Positions 53,223 through 64,000 of a stretch of DNA of 64,000 nucleotides are shown piece after piece (position 1 is the stretch's first letter; each line of letters starts with the position of its first letter). Origin of the DNA: Dirofilaria immitis. Taxonomy: Eukaryota > Nematoda > Chromadorea > Rhabditida > Onchocercidae. Both the position numbers and the translations under genes were made by a program. Where the stretch lies: positions 124,001 through 188,000 of the forward strand of contig JAKNDB010000054.1 of assembly GCA_024305405.1 (NCBI GenBank), given 5' to 3'. The notes under the pieces are model-generated. The model ran no database searches and was not told where the DNA came from. It saw only the letters and a program-made list of their open reading frames with translations.

Positions 53223-55701
53223 TCATGAAGTATTAATCGTAAGTTCTCCCCAGGGAATCCGTAAACAATCTTCAATAGTTTCATTTTCTTCCTCCTCACC
53301 AAGCATTTCAACAAGTTCATCATCGAGGACATCTTGTACTGATAACTGAGTCGTAGTCGTCACAACCTCCTTATTCAATGTTTTCTCGTCGTGTTCGATG
53401 ATTTTTTGACAAAGTTGCATGTTTCTTAGAATATTTTTCAGTGTGAAATGCTTGTCCAATAATGAATGCGTGCAATCAAATGGTCCTAGCCGTATTCGTA
53501 ATAACTGGCGACAGGATGCCACAGAACCTTAATTTATATTTTTGTTACAAATATACATCTTTCGAAAATAAGCCAAGCCGAAAAAATATATTATTGTCAG
53601 AAATTCAATAATTATTAATTTAATTTAAAAGACACTGATATCAATGATATTTTATGGACAGTTAGCTCATCATCAAAAAGTATTTCAGTATTTGATAATC
53701 AGACAGTCTGATAATAACTGAAAGCAACTTTTTAGGGACCTCGAATCAATTATCTTAATCAACTGAATGGATGATTTAATCGATAAAGCCAAAAAATTAT
53801 TTCCTGACTCTTCAAGCTTCATAGAATTTATCAAAAAATTGAAAAAACTAAGAAAAACTTGCCGAGAGACAGTGCAATTTCATTAGTGAAATCTTGCAAA
53901 AACTGTCATCTTTGCAAACACAGTGCAAATTAATGGTAAAGTGTGGCAATTTAAAATGTGTGAGTTTGATAAAATATATTACAGGAGCTCCAAGCACTTT
54001 AGGTCTCGGTAAGCCCTGGAATGATACGATTTCAGGAAAAAGAATAAATAATAGAAGCCAAAAAGAAACTAACTCAGAACATTTAAGTAAAATCACAAAA
54101 GAATTACTACCTTACGAGCTAATTCGAACGCTTCCTGACTTTCTAAATCCACATTCGCCAGCTTAAATGCCAGCTTCTTGTAATGAGCTTGTAATCGCAT
54201 TAGAAATCTTGACATATGTCGATAAGTAATGTGTTCTGAATAAATTAAGAAGTAAATATTTCTTAAATTAATCAAAAAAACTAATGTTTTCTAATACTAT
54301 TAAAAGTATTTGAATTTTAATACCAAATTAATAGCGACTATTTAATCATCGAGCACGACATATAAATTATGTCGAACTTCGAAGAAATTGCATCAAATCA
54401 AAAAAGACCCTGAAAGATTTTTACCATAGTCATATTGCCGGTTCACTTTTCCCGAATCTTATTCCGAACTGTCCCTCGACCTAACTGGCCTTTCAAAACG
54501 TATTCGTTCACCCAAACACGATCACGTAAGCTTTCCAAGGTATCGCAGCCATCATTAATACCCAATACTGTAACATATGTTTAGCTAAAAATAAAAGAAT
54601 AAATTAATCAATGATTTGTTCTACAAGATGAAATTAAGTAGTAATAAAAAATTTAATCCATTCCTTATCGATTATCTTTGGTATGCTTATCATTTGAAAA
54701 TTTAAACTGTATATATTAGTACAAGTGATTACTGGATATTTTAACAACGAGCTCCGAATTATTTTAAAATATAAAAGAAACAAATTCTTACAACATAGAC
54801 CAGAAGTGGCACGCTGTTGATAATCTAATTCTTCTACTCGAATATCTTCTTTTCGAAACGGTTGTCCAACAACGAGAGGATGAAAGCTGAAATACTGTAA
54901 AAACATGATAAGCAAATTATAGTTCTCACAAATTTAAATGATAACATTAAAAGTAAAACAATTTCCATTGAAGAAACATATGTATACAAGTACTGCTATT
55001 TTTTACATGGGATAATTAAGTTAATGATAAATGAAAATAAATAAAAATAATGTAATATCTCAGACTTAGTTTACTGTAAAATGAATAAATCATGGATCTA
55101 TTAGTGTATATTGTTCTACTTTCTGTAATTTCCAATTCTTAACATCTCATTATCACTATATCATTGATATAGTGCTCTACAATGTAGACGGTAATGTTAA
55201 TTGGACATTTTAAACTATACTAGTCTGTAAAAATAACTCATAATGTAAGTGATATCATTTTGATAAGTTTGATCATTCATCGTCATAATGATATCAAGAA
55301 CGCAAATATGTTATACTGGAAAGGAATAAGTTTAAATTATAGTATATGACCAATTAACAAAGTTTTTTAAAGAAAATTGGTCGTACATATCAAAGCAGAT
55401 GACAACTATATCTTTAATTTAATTAAGATTGAAAATCAGAAATGTTTGTTTTCACTTACTCATAATTTGGCTGCTTTCGTAGACCAACAATGACAGGTGC
55501 CTGTGATATTGGATGAGGTTCGACGATAGGCATTTCGATTTGTGGTATTTCCACAGGTGAGCACCGTTTATTGGCACCCTCACAAATTGCATTAATAAGA
55601 TGTCGTTTTACTGTACTGATCGAAATATCACGAGGTTTATGCACGCACAAGATCCCGTGTAAAGATTTCCATATATCTGTTATTGTCATATGTCTCCGCA
55701 T
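53223..55701 (-). CDS. TRUB2: TruB-family pseudouridine synthase, TRUB2-like
   Basis: In mammals TRUB2 is a mitochondrial pseudouridine synthase. Exons: 55460-55701 (SLHGILCVHKPRDISISTVK), 54792-54894 (FHPLVVGQPF, then VEELDYQQRATSGLC with the likely catalytic Asp, matching human RLDAQASGVL), 54425-54567 (LLGINDGCDTLESL, NEYVLKGQLGRGT), 54111-54235 (LANVDLESQEAFELARK), 53863-54015 (GLPRPKVLGAPVIYF) and 53223-53527 (SCRQLLRIRLGPF, acidic C-terminus ending TTINTS-like ELTINTS). Exon 5 ends with CTCG before GCAAGT, a GC-AG intron that restores phase. Breaks at 54447-54450, 53898-53902 and probably a T run in exon 2 are homopolymer losses. Confidence 0.88.
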
Positions 55702-56203
55702 TTCACTAGGAACAAGTTTCAGGTCAACCTCGCAAATATATGAAATTGGAATTCTCTCTTAAAATTAACAGCCGAATCGGCAATCATTACCTGAACACAA
55801 ACAAATAAATCGAAGAGTTATATCCCGAAGGAAATCAACTTAAACTGGAACATCATATAACGCAATGCTGAGCAACCCGAATAATGACGAATATTCCGGA
55901 TAATATCCCTGAATCTAACAATCCAAGAAAACCAACATAAATAATTCAGAAAAAGTGTGTACATAACATGTACCCTTCAATTCAAATGAACCCGAATTGC
56001 TATTGATAATTCTGCTTTAAACAAAACCGAGAAATTCTTAATTTCAATTTAGAAGGCATAACACGCAATCTTTTCCAATTCAATGTATCATATGTAGGAT
56101 AAAGCTAAAAAAACTGTGTGTAGTAGACGTTTCAAATAACATACGTATTTTAATCATTAATTTAACAATAAAATTACATCACATAAATTTCAACAAAAAT
56201 CTT
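55702..56203. other. Spacer between TRUB2 start and RPS4 3' end
   Basis: Short intergenic region holding the TRUB2 upstream sequence and the RPS4 3' flank. No gene seen. Confidence 0.5.
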
Positions 56204-58499
56204 CTAAGCAGCTCTTTTCTGGGCGAGTCGACGATCTCGTTCCTCAGCAATAGTCAAACGGACACCTTTCGTTGGTCCTGGCAAACTCACCATAGATTTC
56301 GTTCCTTTTCCAATAACAAATACGTTATTTAACCTAAAAGATTCTTAAATAAACCAAGGCATGAGAAACAACGATTTTAATACGCAAAACAGGTTTTGTT
56401 TCTGACATACTTGTAGTAAGAAAATACAAAACTCAATTAAAAAATCTATTTTTGAGAAGAAGTAAGAAAACATTAGGAAAATATGAAGATGAAATTATAA
56501 AACTGCAACAACTTATCACTTCAACCAACCAAAGCCTATTATTCCTTGATAGAGAACTGCCCTTAAGTGAAAGCTAAAAGAAACTCACCTGGACCGGCGG
56601 TTATGCCAACCAGGCCCCGGCCTTCTTTAATCAAAGGAGCAAGTTGTCCCTCGTAAACAAAATGCATCTTGACCTCACCAAATTTTAGGAATGCCACTTT
56701 TTCAAAGCCTCAAAATTTTTCTCAGCTTTTCATTAAAAAATGTAAATAAAATCTATTCGAAAATTTCCTCGTATATTTACCGAGTAGCAAAGGAATGTCC
56801 AGCGGCATCTTTAATATGCACAATGTCAAATGAGCCCGGATGCTTCTCACGGTGTCCAACAATGCCTACACGACCCATGTTACGTCCTCCTGTTACCATA
56901 CACAAATTACCTTGGTCGAATTTGACATAATCACTCAATTTACCGGTTGTGATATCCACCACTATCGTGTCGTTTACCTAAATTTGCAAGGAATGCAAAA
57001 TCTAATCAACAGCAATTTCAAATAAGAGCTGTAAGATAGCAAGTGACAAGACCTTGTACAGTGATATATATAGACAAAAATATAATCTTACACCTTCCAC
57101 TTAATATAGATAGCATATTTGCAAAACTTATTTATCAAGGAAATGTTGTAATAACGTAGGTGTCCTCTGAAACATAAAATGGTTAGCTCTCTAACCTTAA
57201 CATGCGGATCAGGATAACGAATAGTTCGAGCATCGTGAGTGACAATAAAAGGTACACCCTTTGGTCCAACACATTTCTTCACTACTTTGCACAGTTTGAA
57301 ATTTCCTTCTTGCTCCGTGATACGATGAGTAGCATAGCGTCCTTTCGCATCATACAACAGGCGGAAAGTTTCGTTTGTCCTATCAATCCTGATCACATCT
57401 GAAAATATTCGAAAAACGTAAAACGAAAATCGCTTTCTATTGCGTGAGTGTATCCCATAATGATGTAACTGAATAATAAAATAATTTTTCAACTGAAAAT
57501 AAGAATTCAGCATTATAAACAAATACGGAAATAACGAAAGCTTTAGAGAGCTCAATGAATACCCATAAATCCTGCAGGGAAGCGCATATCTGTTCGTACT
57601 TTACCATCGACTTTGATCAAACGCTGTTTGCAAATCATGCGCGCCTCATTATATGTCAATGCATACTTCAGCCGATTACGCAAAAATAATATCAAGGGAA
57701 GTGATTCACGCAATTTATGTGGACCACATCGCGGTCTGGGAGCAAAAACACCTGTAAAAATTGATTTCGATGAAAAAACTAATTCTCTATGGACTCTATT
57801 ATCATTTCCTATAGCATTCTTTTCTCTTATCGAAAGTGCATTCTTGTCGGACCCATAAAACAAAATATGCAGTAAAAAAAACTAGAGCAGCAATTTCAGA
57901 AAGTGCCGCGAAATACTTATCATGTTTGTATCAAACGGTAATTCCATTAATTTCATCATTAACTGCTGCATTTTAATTTTTTCCCTTCCTCACTAAAGAA
58001 TTGAACCTGATAGTTTTCCTCTTTAAATACGACGATAGGCAATTAACCACTGATACTTCGGACATGTGAGGGAACAGTAATTACGAAATCATATAGCAAA
58101 AATTGATAAGATGGACATAACTCGATCAGTATTTTAAATTGAAGAGGAATCATGATTCTTTTCCTGGGCTCATATTTTTCGTTGTTAGCACTAATTGGTT
58201 ATGCAGAACAACTTACCTTATATTACTATTAAAATTATACAATTTATATGGATCTTCAAAATCCATCATTTAATACCGATGAAATAGCTATAGCTAAGTT
58301 AATGGTATTCTTTTCTTTGAATGATAGCTTAATTCAGGGAAAAATAAAATTCTGAAGGAGGTTTTCCTAAACAGGATTATTAACTTCATGTTCAGAAAAA
58401 TCGCAAAGACAGTTCAATAGACATACCTCCAAGTTTATCCAACATCCAATGTTTCGGCGCTGCAAGACGCTTTAAATGTCGCTTCGGTCCACGCGCCAT
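56204..58499 (-). CDS. RPS4: 40S ribosomal protein S4 (eS4)
   Basis: Small-subunit ribosomal protein. Exons: 58427-58499 ([20 protein letters not shown]), 57563-57751 ([20 protein letters not shown]), 57196-57398 ([17 protein letters not shown]), 56781-56977 ([40 protein letters not shown]) and 56204-56333 ([38 protein letters not shown] end). Splice phases agree and no frameshift is needed, which is unusual for this window. The S4, central and KOW domains are complete. The last intron (56334-56780) contains a GC-rich protein-like island reported separately. The upstream region holds the motif pair shared with NACA. Confidence 0.97.
56563..56709 (-). other. GC-rich, protein-like island inside the last RPS4 intron
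   Basis: A 48-codon open stretch on the RPS4 strand whose core (56588-56690, about 53% G+C against under 30% around it) reads [15 protein letters not shown] followed by [15 protein letters not shown], then a GTGAG donor-like site. The pattern Y.G.L..L..EG.G.V resembles the core of bacterial CcmE (YxGILPDLFREGQGVV), but only over about 30 residues. The DNA can also form a stem with arms GGCCGG/CCGGTC around GGTT/AACC. It could be a transferred bacterial fragment, an unrecognised alternative exon, or an intron-hosted structured RNA. Confidence 0.35.
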
Positions 58500-60041
58500 G
58501 GTTTATTATTTTTTTCGATGTAAACCCTTAAATCAGAAAGCTTTCAAATGTGAAAGGCAACAAATCGAAAAATTAATAAGTCAAATGTCACATCAAATCA
58601 AATATCTTTACAATGGAAGTTCAAAGTTAAACATTCGAAACTGTTCCGAAGCATTTTTATACACAAAGACCTAACAGGCTTAAATAGGCCACAATCATCG
58701 ACCTGCCTAGCAATTTATAACTCCGACCAACCCGAGAGCCCACTACATACCACCGACTAGCCAACAATCTCGAGTTCTCTTTCTGCAAGAGCACTACACA
58801 CTTTAGGACCGTCATTACAGTGTATTATGTGTCATCTTGGGAACGTGGCATATGATAACAGCGCAAAAGTCAAGGATAAAGTTTGAAAAACCTCTCGAAT
58901 AATGTAATTCTATTGGTTCCAAACGATATAGTTCAAATTAGTACGGGAAAGATCAATTCATTGAATAATCTAAGAAACTTAGTTAAGCTCAATAAATGCA
59001 AAGTATATGATTGGTAATGAATCTTATTTAATGGTTTACAATTGTCGACCTTTTCTTTCTGATTTTTGATTGTGATAAAATTGAAGGGGTGAATTCTGCT
59101 TCATAATCTCACATATTTCTTCATTTTTCTGGTTTCACTCATTTGGAAAACGAACTTTAAACTTGGATAATTGAATCTTTACTACGATAAATTTGTTAAT
59201 ACACTAACGAATGTGTTAATATACCAACGAATTACAATATTTAACGACAAATTTAGTTACGATCATAAGAACAAAAAGAGCAGGAGTATAAATAAATACT
59301 GGACATGATTATTCAACCGATCTTGTTGAAGCGTATCCTTAGAAATTCTTTTGATGCTCAGGATTCTCGTCTTCGCGAGTATGGAAAATTTAATCACGAT
59401 ATCCATAAGAACAAAAGAGCAGGAGAATAAATAAATGCTTGACATGATTATTCAACCGATCTTGTTGAAGCATATCCTTAGAAATGCTTTTGATGCTCAG
59501 GATTCTCGTCTTCACGAATATGGAAGATTCTGATACAATTCTGAGATCAAGAAATTAAATCTTTATTTCCATATGTAATAGGGCTTTTACATTCTTTTCA
59601 AAAATGAAAGAGAGATAATTGAAAAATGAAAATTTTATGTAAATTAAACAAATTATGTATGGATAAATAACAATTATTTAGAGAATTTCGCTTTATTGCT
59701 TATTTCCTACTTCTTAAAGAGTGGTTATATTCTTTAATAAACATGGCAAAAAAGAAGAGGAAGAGGTTTAATCATTCTTCGAGAAAATTATCACTCTTCA
59801 TTAATTTTTCCTTACTATTAAGTTTAGTTTGGTAATGTCTTCTAGCAATATTTTACTGTTTGAATTAAATTAAATTAAATTATAAGTATCCACCAATCAG
59901 TAATCGAATATTAACTTGAAACATAAAAATTCTTAATGATTATCTAATTTCACTTATCAAAATCACAAATCAGAAAATTAAATTTCTCGCCTAAGATACT
60001 TAAAATGAGATTTAAAATTTCACAAATTTTTGCAAACGAAT
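58500..60041. promoter_or_regulatory. RPS4 upstream region and spacer to the kinase gene
   Basis: 58640-58870 is GC-richer than the background and likely holds the RPS4 promoter, with ACTTTAGGACC (58800-58810) and ATTACAGTGT (58814-58823). Further along is the 140-bp tandem duplication at 59264-59540. No gene was recognised. Confidence 0.5.
59264..59540. repeat. 140-bp tandem duplication
   Basis: Two head-to-tail copies (starts 59264 and 59404) share long identical blocks, such as GACATGATTATTCAACCGAT and GATGCTCAGGATTCTCGTCT, with few substitutions and a one-base A-run difference. Confidence 0.9.
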
Positions 60042-63000
60042 ATGAGTTTGTCACAGGGTGAAGACTCCGTATCAATAACTGATGACGTAAAAGGGGCTGA
60101 TTATTATCATGGATTGATACCACGTACCGATATTGAACCGTTGTTAAAAAAAGAAGGCGATTTTTTGCTACGTAAAACTGAACTCACTCCCGGTATCGGT
60201 TTTATTTTTACTTAAACATAAGATAATGCATGTAATACTTAATTGTTTCAATGATTTACGTTAAAATAAATATTGTTTCTACAATGAACGAAATTCAGAA
60301 GAAATATACGTTTCTTTTTTATGACAGTAGAAAACCTTTATGGGAGATATGTTAGAGAAAAATTTTTCGATTTGATAATCTCAAACTCGGCTAATCAATC
60401 CTATGAATGTAAACGCATCAATCGTGATAATTTCCATTTGATAATAAATATGTTGAACAAAATAAGCGAAAGAATGAACAACGCCTAAAATATAAGCGTT
60501 TCAAAGCCAAGAATAGAAATGAGATGAGCAGCAGAATGATTAGATTGAGAAGTTAAAAAAAAAACAGCGGTAGGAATCTTCCTATAGATAACAACTCTTT
60601 TTATAGCAATATTGTATAAGCGCGGGAATCTGATAGATATCATATCAAAATATTTATGTCTGAATTAGTTTACAATATATTAGTATTGAAGATAAACTTG
60701 GTAATAGAGATAGAGAAAAACATTTATCAGAATTAGATAAATGTTTCGTTAATTAGATATTATTTCGATTTTCCACAGTGATTTCAGAAGTTTAGCTGAA
60801 AATACAGAAATAAGCAATTTTCAGCTTTTCTAATATTACAATTTTCCATATCTACTGCAGGCAGATAAGCGACAAAAAAACTTTTTAATGCCAATTTATT
60901 AATTGGCATTAAAAAAATCAATTCTGAGCATTATTTACATTCTATGAAATAATTGTGCTATCTTAACGTTGACTGACATGTAAAAGTTAGGAGACAATTA
61001 TTGGAGAGATCCTGATGAAAAGAACTTTTAGGAGAGATAGTACTTGCAATTTCGGTACGACATAATAATGCCGTTCGACATTTCATGGTGAATCAAGATC
61101 AAGATGGTTCCTTCTACTGCGAACATCATCACGAGAAGAGCGTATCTGATCTAATTCAGTACTATAAAGCAACGAAAGAACCACTATCAGCTTCTAGTCA
61201 AGCACGCCTTCGTAGACCCATCGAAAGACCACAGTGGCTTTTAAATCATGATTCCATAAGACTTGTAAAAAGCTCGGAGAAGGTGCATTTGGTGAGGTAA
61301 GCTCGATGACCAAATATTATAGTTTACTATTAGTCAAAATCAATCTAATCAAGTGGCGTCAATATAAACAATAAATTCAAACTCTGAAACTTCAAGGTAT
61401 TCCTTGCGGAATATTCGCTTGGAACGGAGAAGCAAGAAGTGGCAGTAAAAACGATGCGTCAAGAAGCGACTCGTGAAGCTCGATTAAAATTTATGAAGGA
61501 AGCGAGATTGATGCGGCGTTACGAGCATAAGCACGTGGTTCGAATCCTTGGAGTAGCCGTACACGAACATCCATTAATGATCATCATGGAAAATTGTCCA
61601 GGCTCGTTTTCAGCTATTATTCCTTCTGTATCTTTATGGTTATTCACTGTCTTAATCTCATCTTTTAATACATCTAATAATGACTAAAGGCCATTTCAAA
61701 TCATATTGCAAGCTTATTTCATAATTTTTTATTAAAAATATCAGGTTCACATTGTTTTGCTTAAGATGATTTCATCGATAATAGAAATATAACACAATCT
61801 GAATGCCTATAAAGCTGAAAAAGCTTAATTTCAGGTGGATCTTTATTATCATATTTACGTAAAGAGAAAGGAAAAATAACACAAGTTACGAAATTACGTT
61901 TTACGACTGAAGCAGCGGATGGGATGGCTTATTTACATAAGCAGAAATGTATCCATCGAGATATCGCTGCACGTAATGTTTTATTGAGCGCCAAACTTGA
62001 CGTAAAAATTAGCGATTTCGGTATGTCTGATGATCGACTTATAGTACAAGACGAAAAATTGGAAAAGGTAATGAATTATCTTCGTGTACTCTATATGACA
62101 TATTTCTGAGCTTACGTCGATAATTCATTGACTATTGGTAGGAAAAATTCTAAAAAAGCCTTCTAAGTAAATCTTATTAGGATAAATACAAGAATAACTG
62201 AATAAGAAAAGAATAAAGCAATATGAATTATTAAAAACCTGAATAGGCGCATAAATAACAATGAGTAGAATCTTTCACGAAAGAAGGAACAGAATCTTTC
62301 ACGTCAAAAGGATACATTAATCTCAAATATCTCTTTTTCCTGCTTTTTGATTGAAAAAAGTAAATCGACGAATTGATTTGGATTGACATTTTTTATCCGA
62401 AGCCTCCACCTTCGTCAAGGATCACATATTTAGATCGAATTTCAATCACAAAAGTAGGAAAATAGATATAATTAATGAGAAGATTGTATTATCTTATTCA
62501 GAAGACATTCATTGATATTTCGTAACCCGTAGCTTAAAATGAATCATGTATAAGGTCAAAATAAGATAGTACTACATATAGCCAATGTATGCATTAGACA
62601 GAAAAACTTCGTTTATGCTATTATAATATCATTGTCCAAAAGAACAACTGAAATAATTTTATGAATCGATAATTTGATAAATAATCAATGACTTTAAAAT
62701 TACATTACTAAAATGAATTTTAATAGAAAAAAAAACAAAAGATGAATTAGAGGAATGAATGCAGGTACCAGTAAAATGGTTGGCACCAGAAACGATGCAA
62801 CAAAAAGTTTATTCGAACAAAACTGATATTTGGTCATACGGTGTACTCGTCTGGGAAATTTATTCTGATGGTTCGGAGCCTTATCCAGGATTGACTAATA
62901 TTCAAACACGTGCAAAAATTGTCGTACAAAATTATCGAATGGAAATACCAAAGGTTTTTTCTACTTTTTGTACTGATATATTTCATCCAAATTACTATTC

Positions 63001-63148
63001 GATTATTTCTCACATTTCATAATTGTGCATGTTACAGGAAATACCATCTGGAGTGGCCAAAATAATCCAACAATGCTGGGCTAAAAATCCTGATGAGCGA
63101 CCGGATTTTAGTAAAATATTCAAAATTCTTAAAACTATAAAAGTTTGA
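60042..63148 (+). CDS. Non-receptor tyrosine kinase, SH2 plus kinase domain (Fes/Fer-like, nematode SPE-8 type)
   Basis: Short cytoplasmic tyrosine kinase without an F-BAR domain, as in the large nematode SH2-kinase family. Exons: 60042-60192 (SH2: ADYYHGLIPRTDIEPLL, GDFLLRKT), 61032-61296 (AISVRHNNAVRHFMV, then GEGAFGEV glycine loop), 61397-61601 (EVAVKTM with the ATP Lys, FMKEARLMRRYEHKHVVRIL), 61835-62067 (GSLLSYLRK, CIHRDIAARNVLL, KISDFGMSDD), 62765-62953 (VPVKWLAPETM, DIWSYGVLVWEIYSDG) and 63038-63148. HRD, DFG and APE are intact. The activation loop between DFG and APE has no Tyr. Exon 3 is followed by GC, not GT. One break lies in A5 at 61267-61271. Many nematode members of this family are sperm or germline expressed. 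Confidence 0.92.
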
Positions 63149-64000
63149 TTGGTACATGTGATACAGGGAAGCAAAAGCATTACCAAAGCTATTTCTCATC
63201 AATAAACATTTTCATACTATTTGCAGCCACTTAAAAATACATTTTCAAGTATACATACAATTAATATTCAAAATTATCGTAACCTAAATGATATCATTAC
63301 CGTAACTGTATTACCGTAATCAACTCTACAAATATGCGTAAATTACTTTTCATAAACATATGCAAAGTAGCACGAAATGCTTTAAATTAGTATAACATGT
63401 TCGTATACATCATTTTAGCATTTTCACGTCAATCTGAAAGGTTGATCTTTGTAAAATGTATTGAAATTACAGAGTTACATTTGGTAGATAGAAAAAAACT
63501 TCTTAAAAACTTCTTTTTAATACAGGAAATGATGAGATGTAACACCATGTATGTAGTGTGATATGATATGAGATAACTTGCCCTCTTTTTCATCTTCTCT
63601 TTATCATTATAATTCATTTTTTGATAAGACTTATTCATGAATTAGAAATATTTTTATTTCCAGCATATTACTATAAACAGTTGTCCTGCAGATTGCTCTT
63701 TATCAATAAAATGTGAGAGTCAGTAAAAAATTTTCAAGTTTATTTCCTAATTTTTACAAATTTTTAAAATTATGAAATTCTTTTTTTAGTTACTGATAAA
63801 TTCAATAATTTGCATAAGTAAATCACGTCAATTTCCATAATTCTTAGCCATCTGGCGAATTAAATTTGCAAGGCGTAATAAATTTTAGAACTTTTTATAA
63901 TGAAATTTTTTAACTCTCTTTAATTTTATTGATGTTAATTTAGCATTTTGAAGAGACTTTTAATTTTAAAACTTTTCAAAAACTGAATTTGAAATCATGC
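63149..64000. other. Intergenic, AT-rich; no gene seen
   Basis: 3' flank of the kinase gene. The minus-strand 69-codon frame at 63429-63638 is Lys- and Ser-rich, without recognisable features. Confidence 0.5.

Noticed and set aside
61535..61550. tRNA-like B box (GGTTCGAATCC)
   Set aside because: It is codons of the kinase exon (VVRILG); no A box or cloverleaf around it.

Overview
This is eukaryotic nuclear DNA from a very AT-rich nematode, most likely a filarial or other spirurid (clade III) worm. The evidence is small exons split by mostly 50-500 bp GT-AG introns, T-rich 3' splice sites ending TTTCAG or TTTTAG just before start codons (as expected for SL1 trans-splicing), and proteins that read closest to nematode forms (RPL17, NACA and RPS4 follow the C. 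elegans versions). The species call is an inference. There are no operons, CRISPR arrays, rRNAs or tRNAs that I can support.

Layout: (-) HDAC6-type ubiquitin-binding zinc finger gene 134-1989; (+) UBAC2 2287-4916; (+) TFIIF beta subunit 6354-8632; (-) small Cys-rich membrane protein 10433-11077; (-) intronless VPS33B 13120-14943; (-) PARP2-type ADP-ribosyltransferase 16274-20448, with tandem WWE-domain exons directly upstream (to 21749) that may belong to it; (-) carbonic anhydrase-related protein 23180-26226; a 6 kb repeat-rich stretch; (+) small membrane protein 32220-32423; (-) unrecognised helical protein 34300-37736; (-) PPP1R11 38966-40252, head to head with (+) RPL17 40834-42259; (-) NACA 43098-44387; (+) ceramide synthase 46417-48761; (-) TRUB2 53223-55701; (-) RPS4 56204-58499; (+) SH2 tyrosine kinase 60042-63148. 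The genes are mostly housekeeping (translation, transcription initiation, DNA-damage ADP-ribosylation, ER quality control, sphingolipid synthesis, membrane trafficking) and are not an obvious functional cluster.

The dominant anomaly is technical. Nearly every conserved gene has its reading frame broken by single missing bases, and almost all breaks sit in short homopolymers (about 20 cases, including RPL17 and NACA, which cannot be dead). I read this as systematic homopolymer under-calling in the assembly, not pseudogenes. Gene calls below follow protein homology across the breaks.

Biologically interesting points: a possible WWE-WWE-PARP2 fusion; an HDAC6 zinc finger without deacetylase domains; a carbonic anhydrase-like protein that has lost its zinc ligands; a GC-rich, protein-like island inside an RPS4 intron with faint similarity to bacterial CcmE; a 29-bp triplication of a splice acceptor; a perfect 17-bp hairpin; several minisatellites, one arranged as a large imperfect inverted repeat; and an 11-bp promoter motif shared by RPS4 and NACA.
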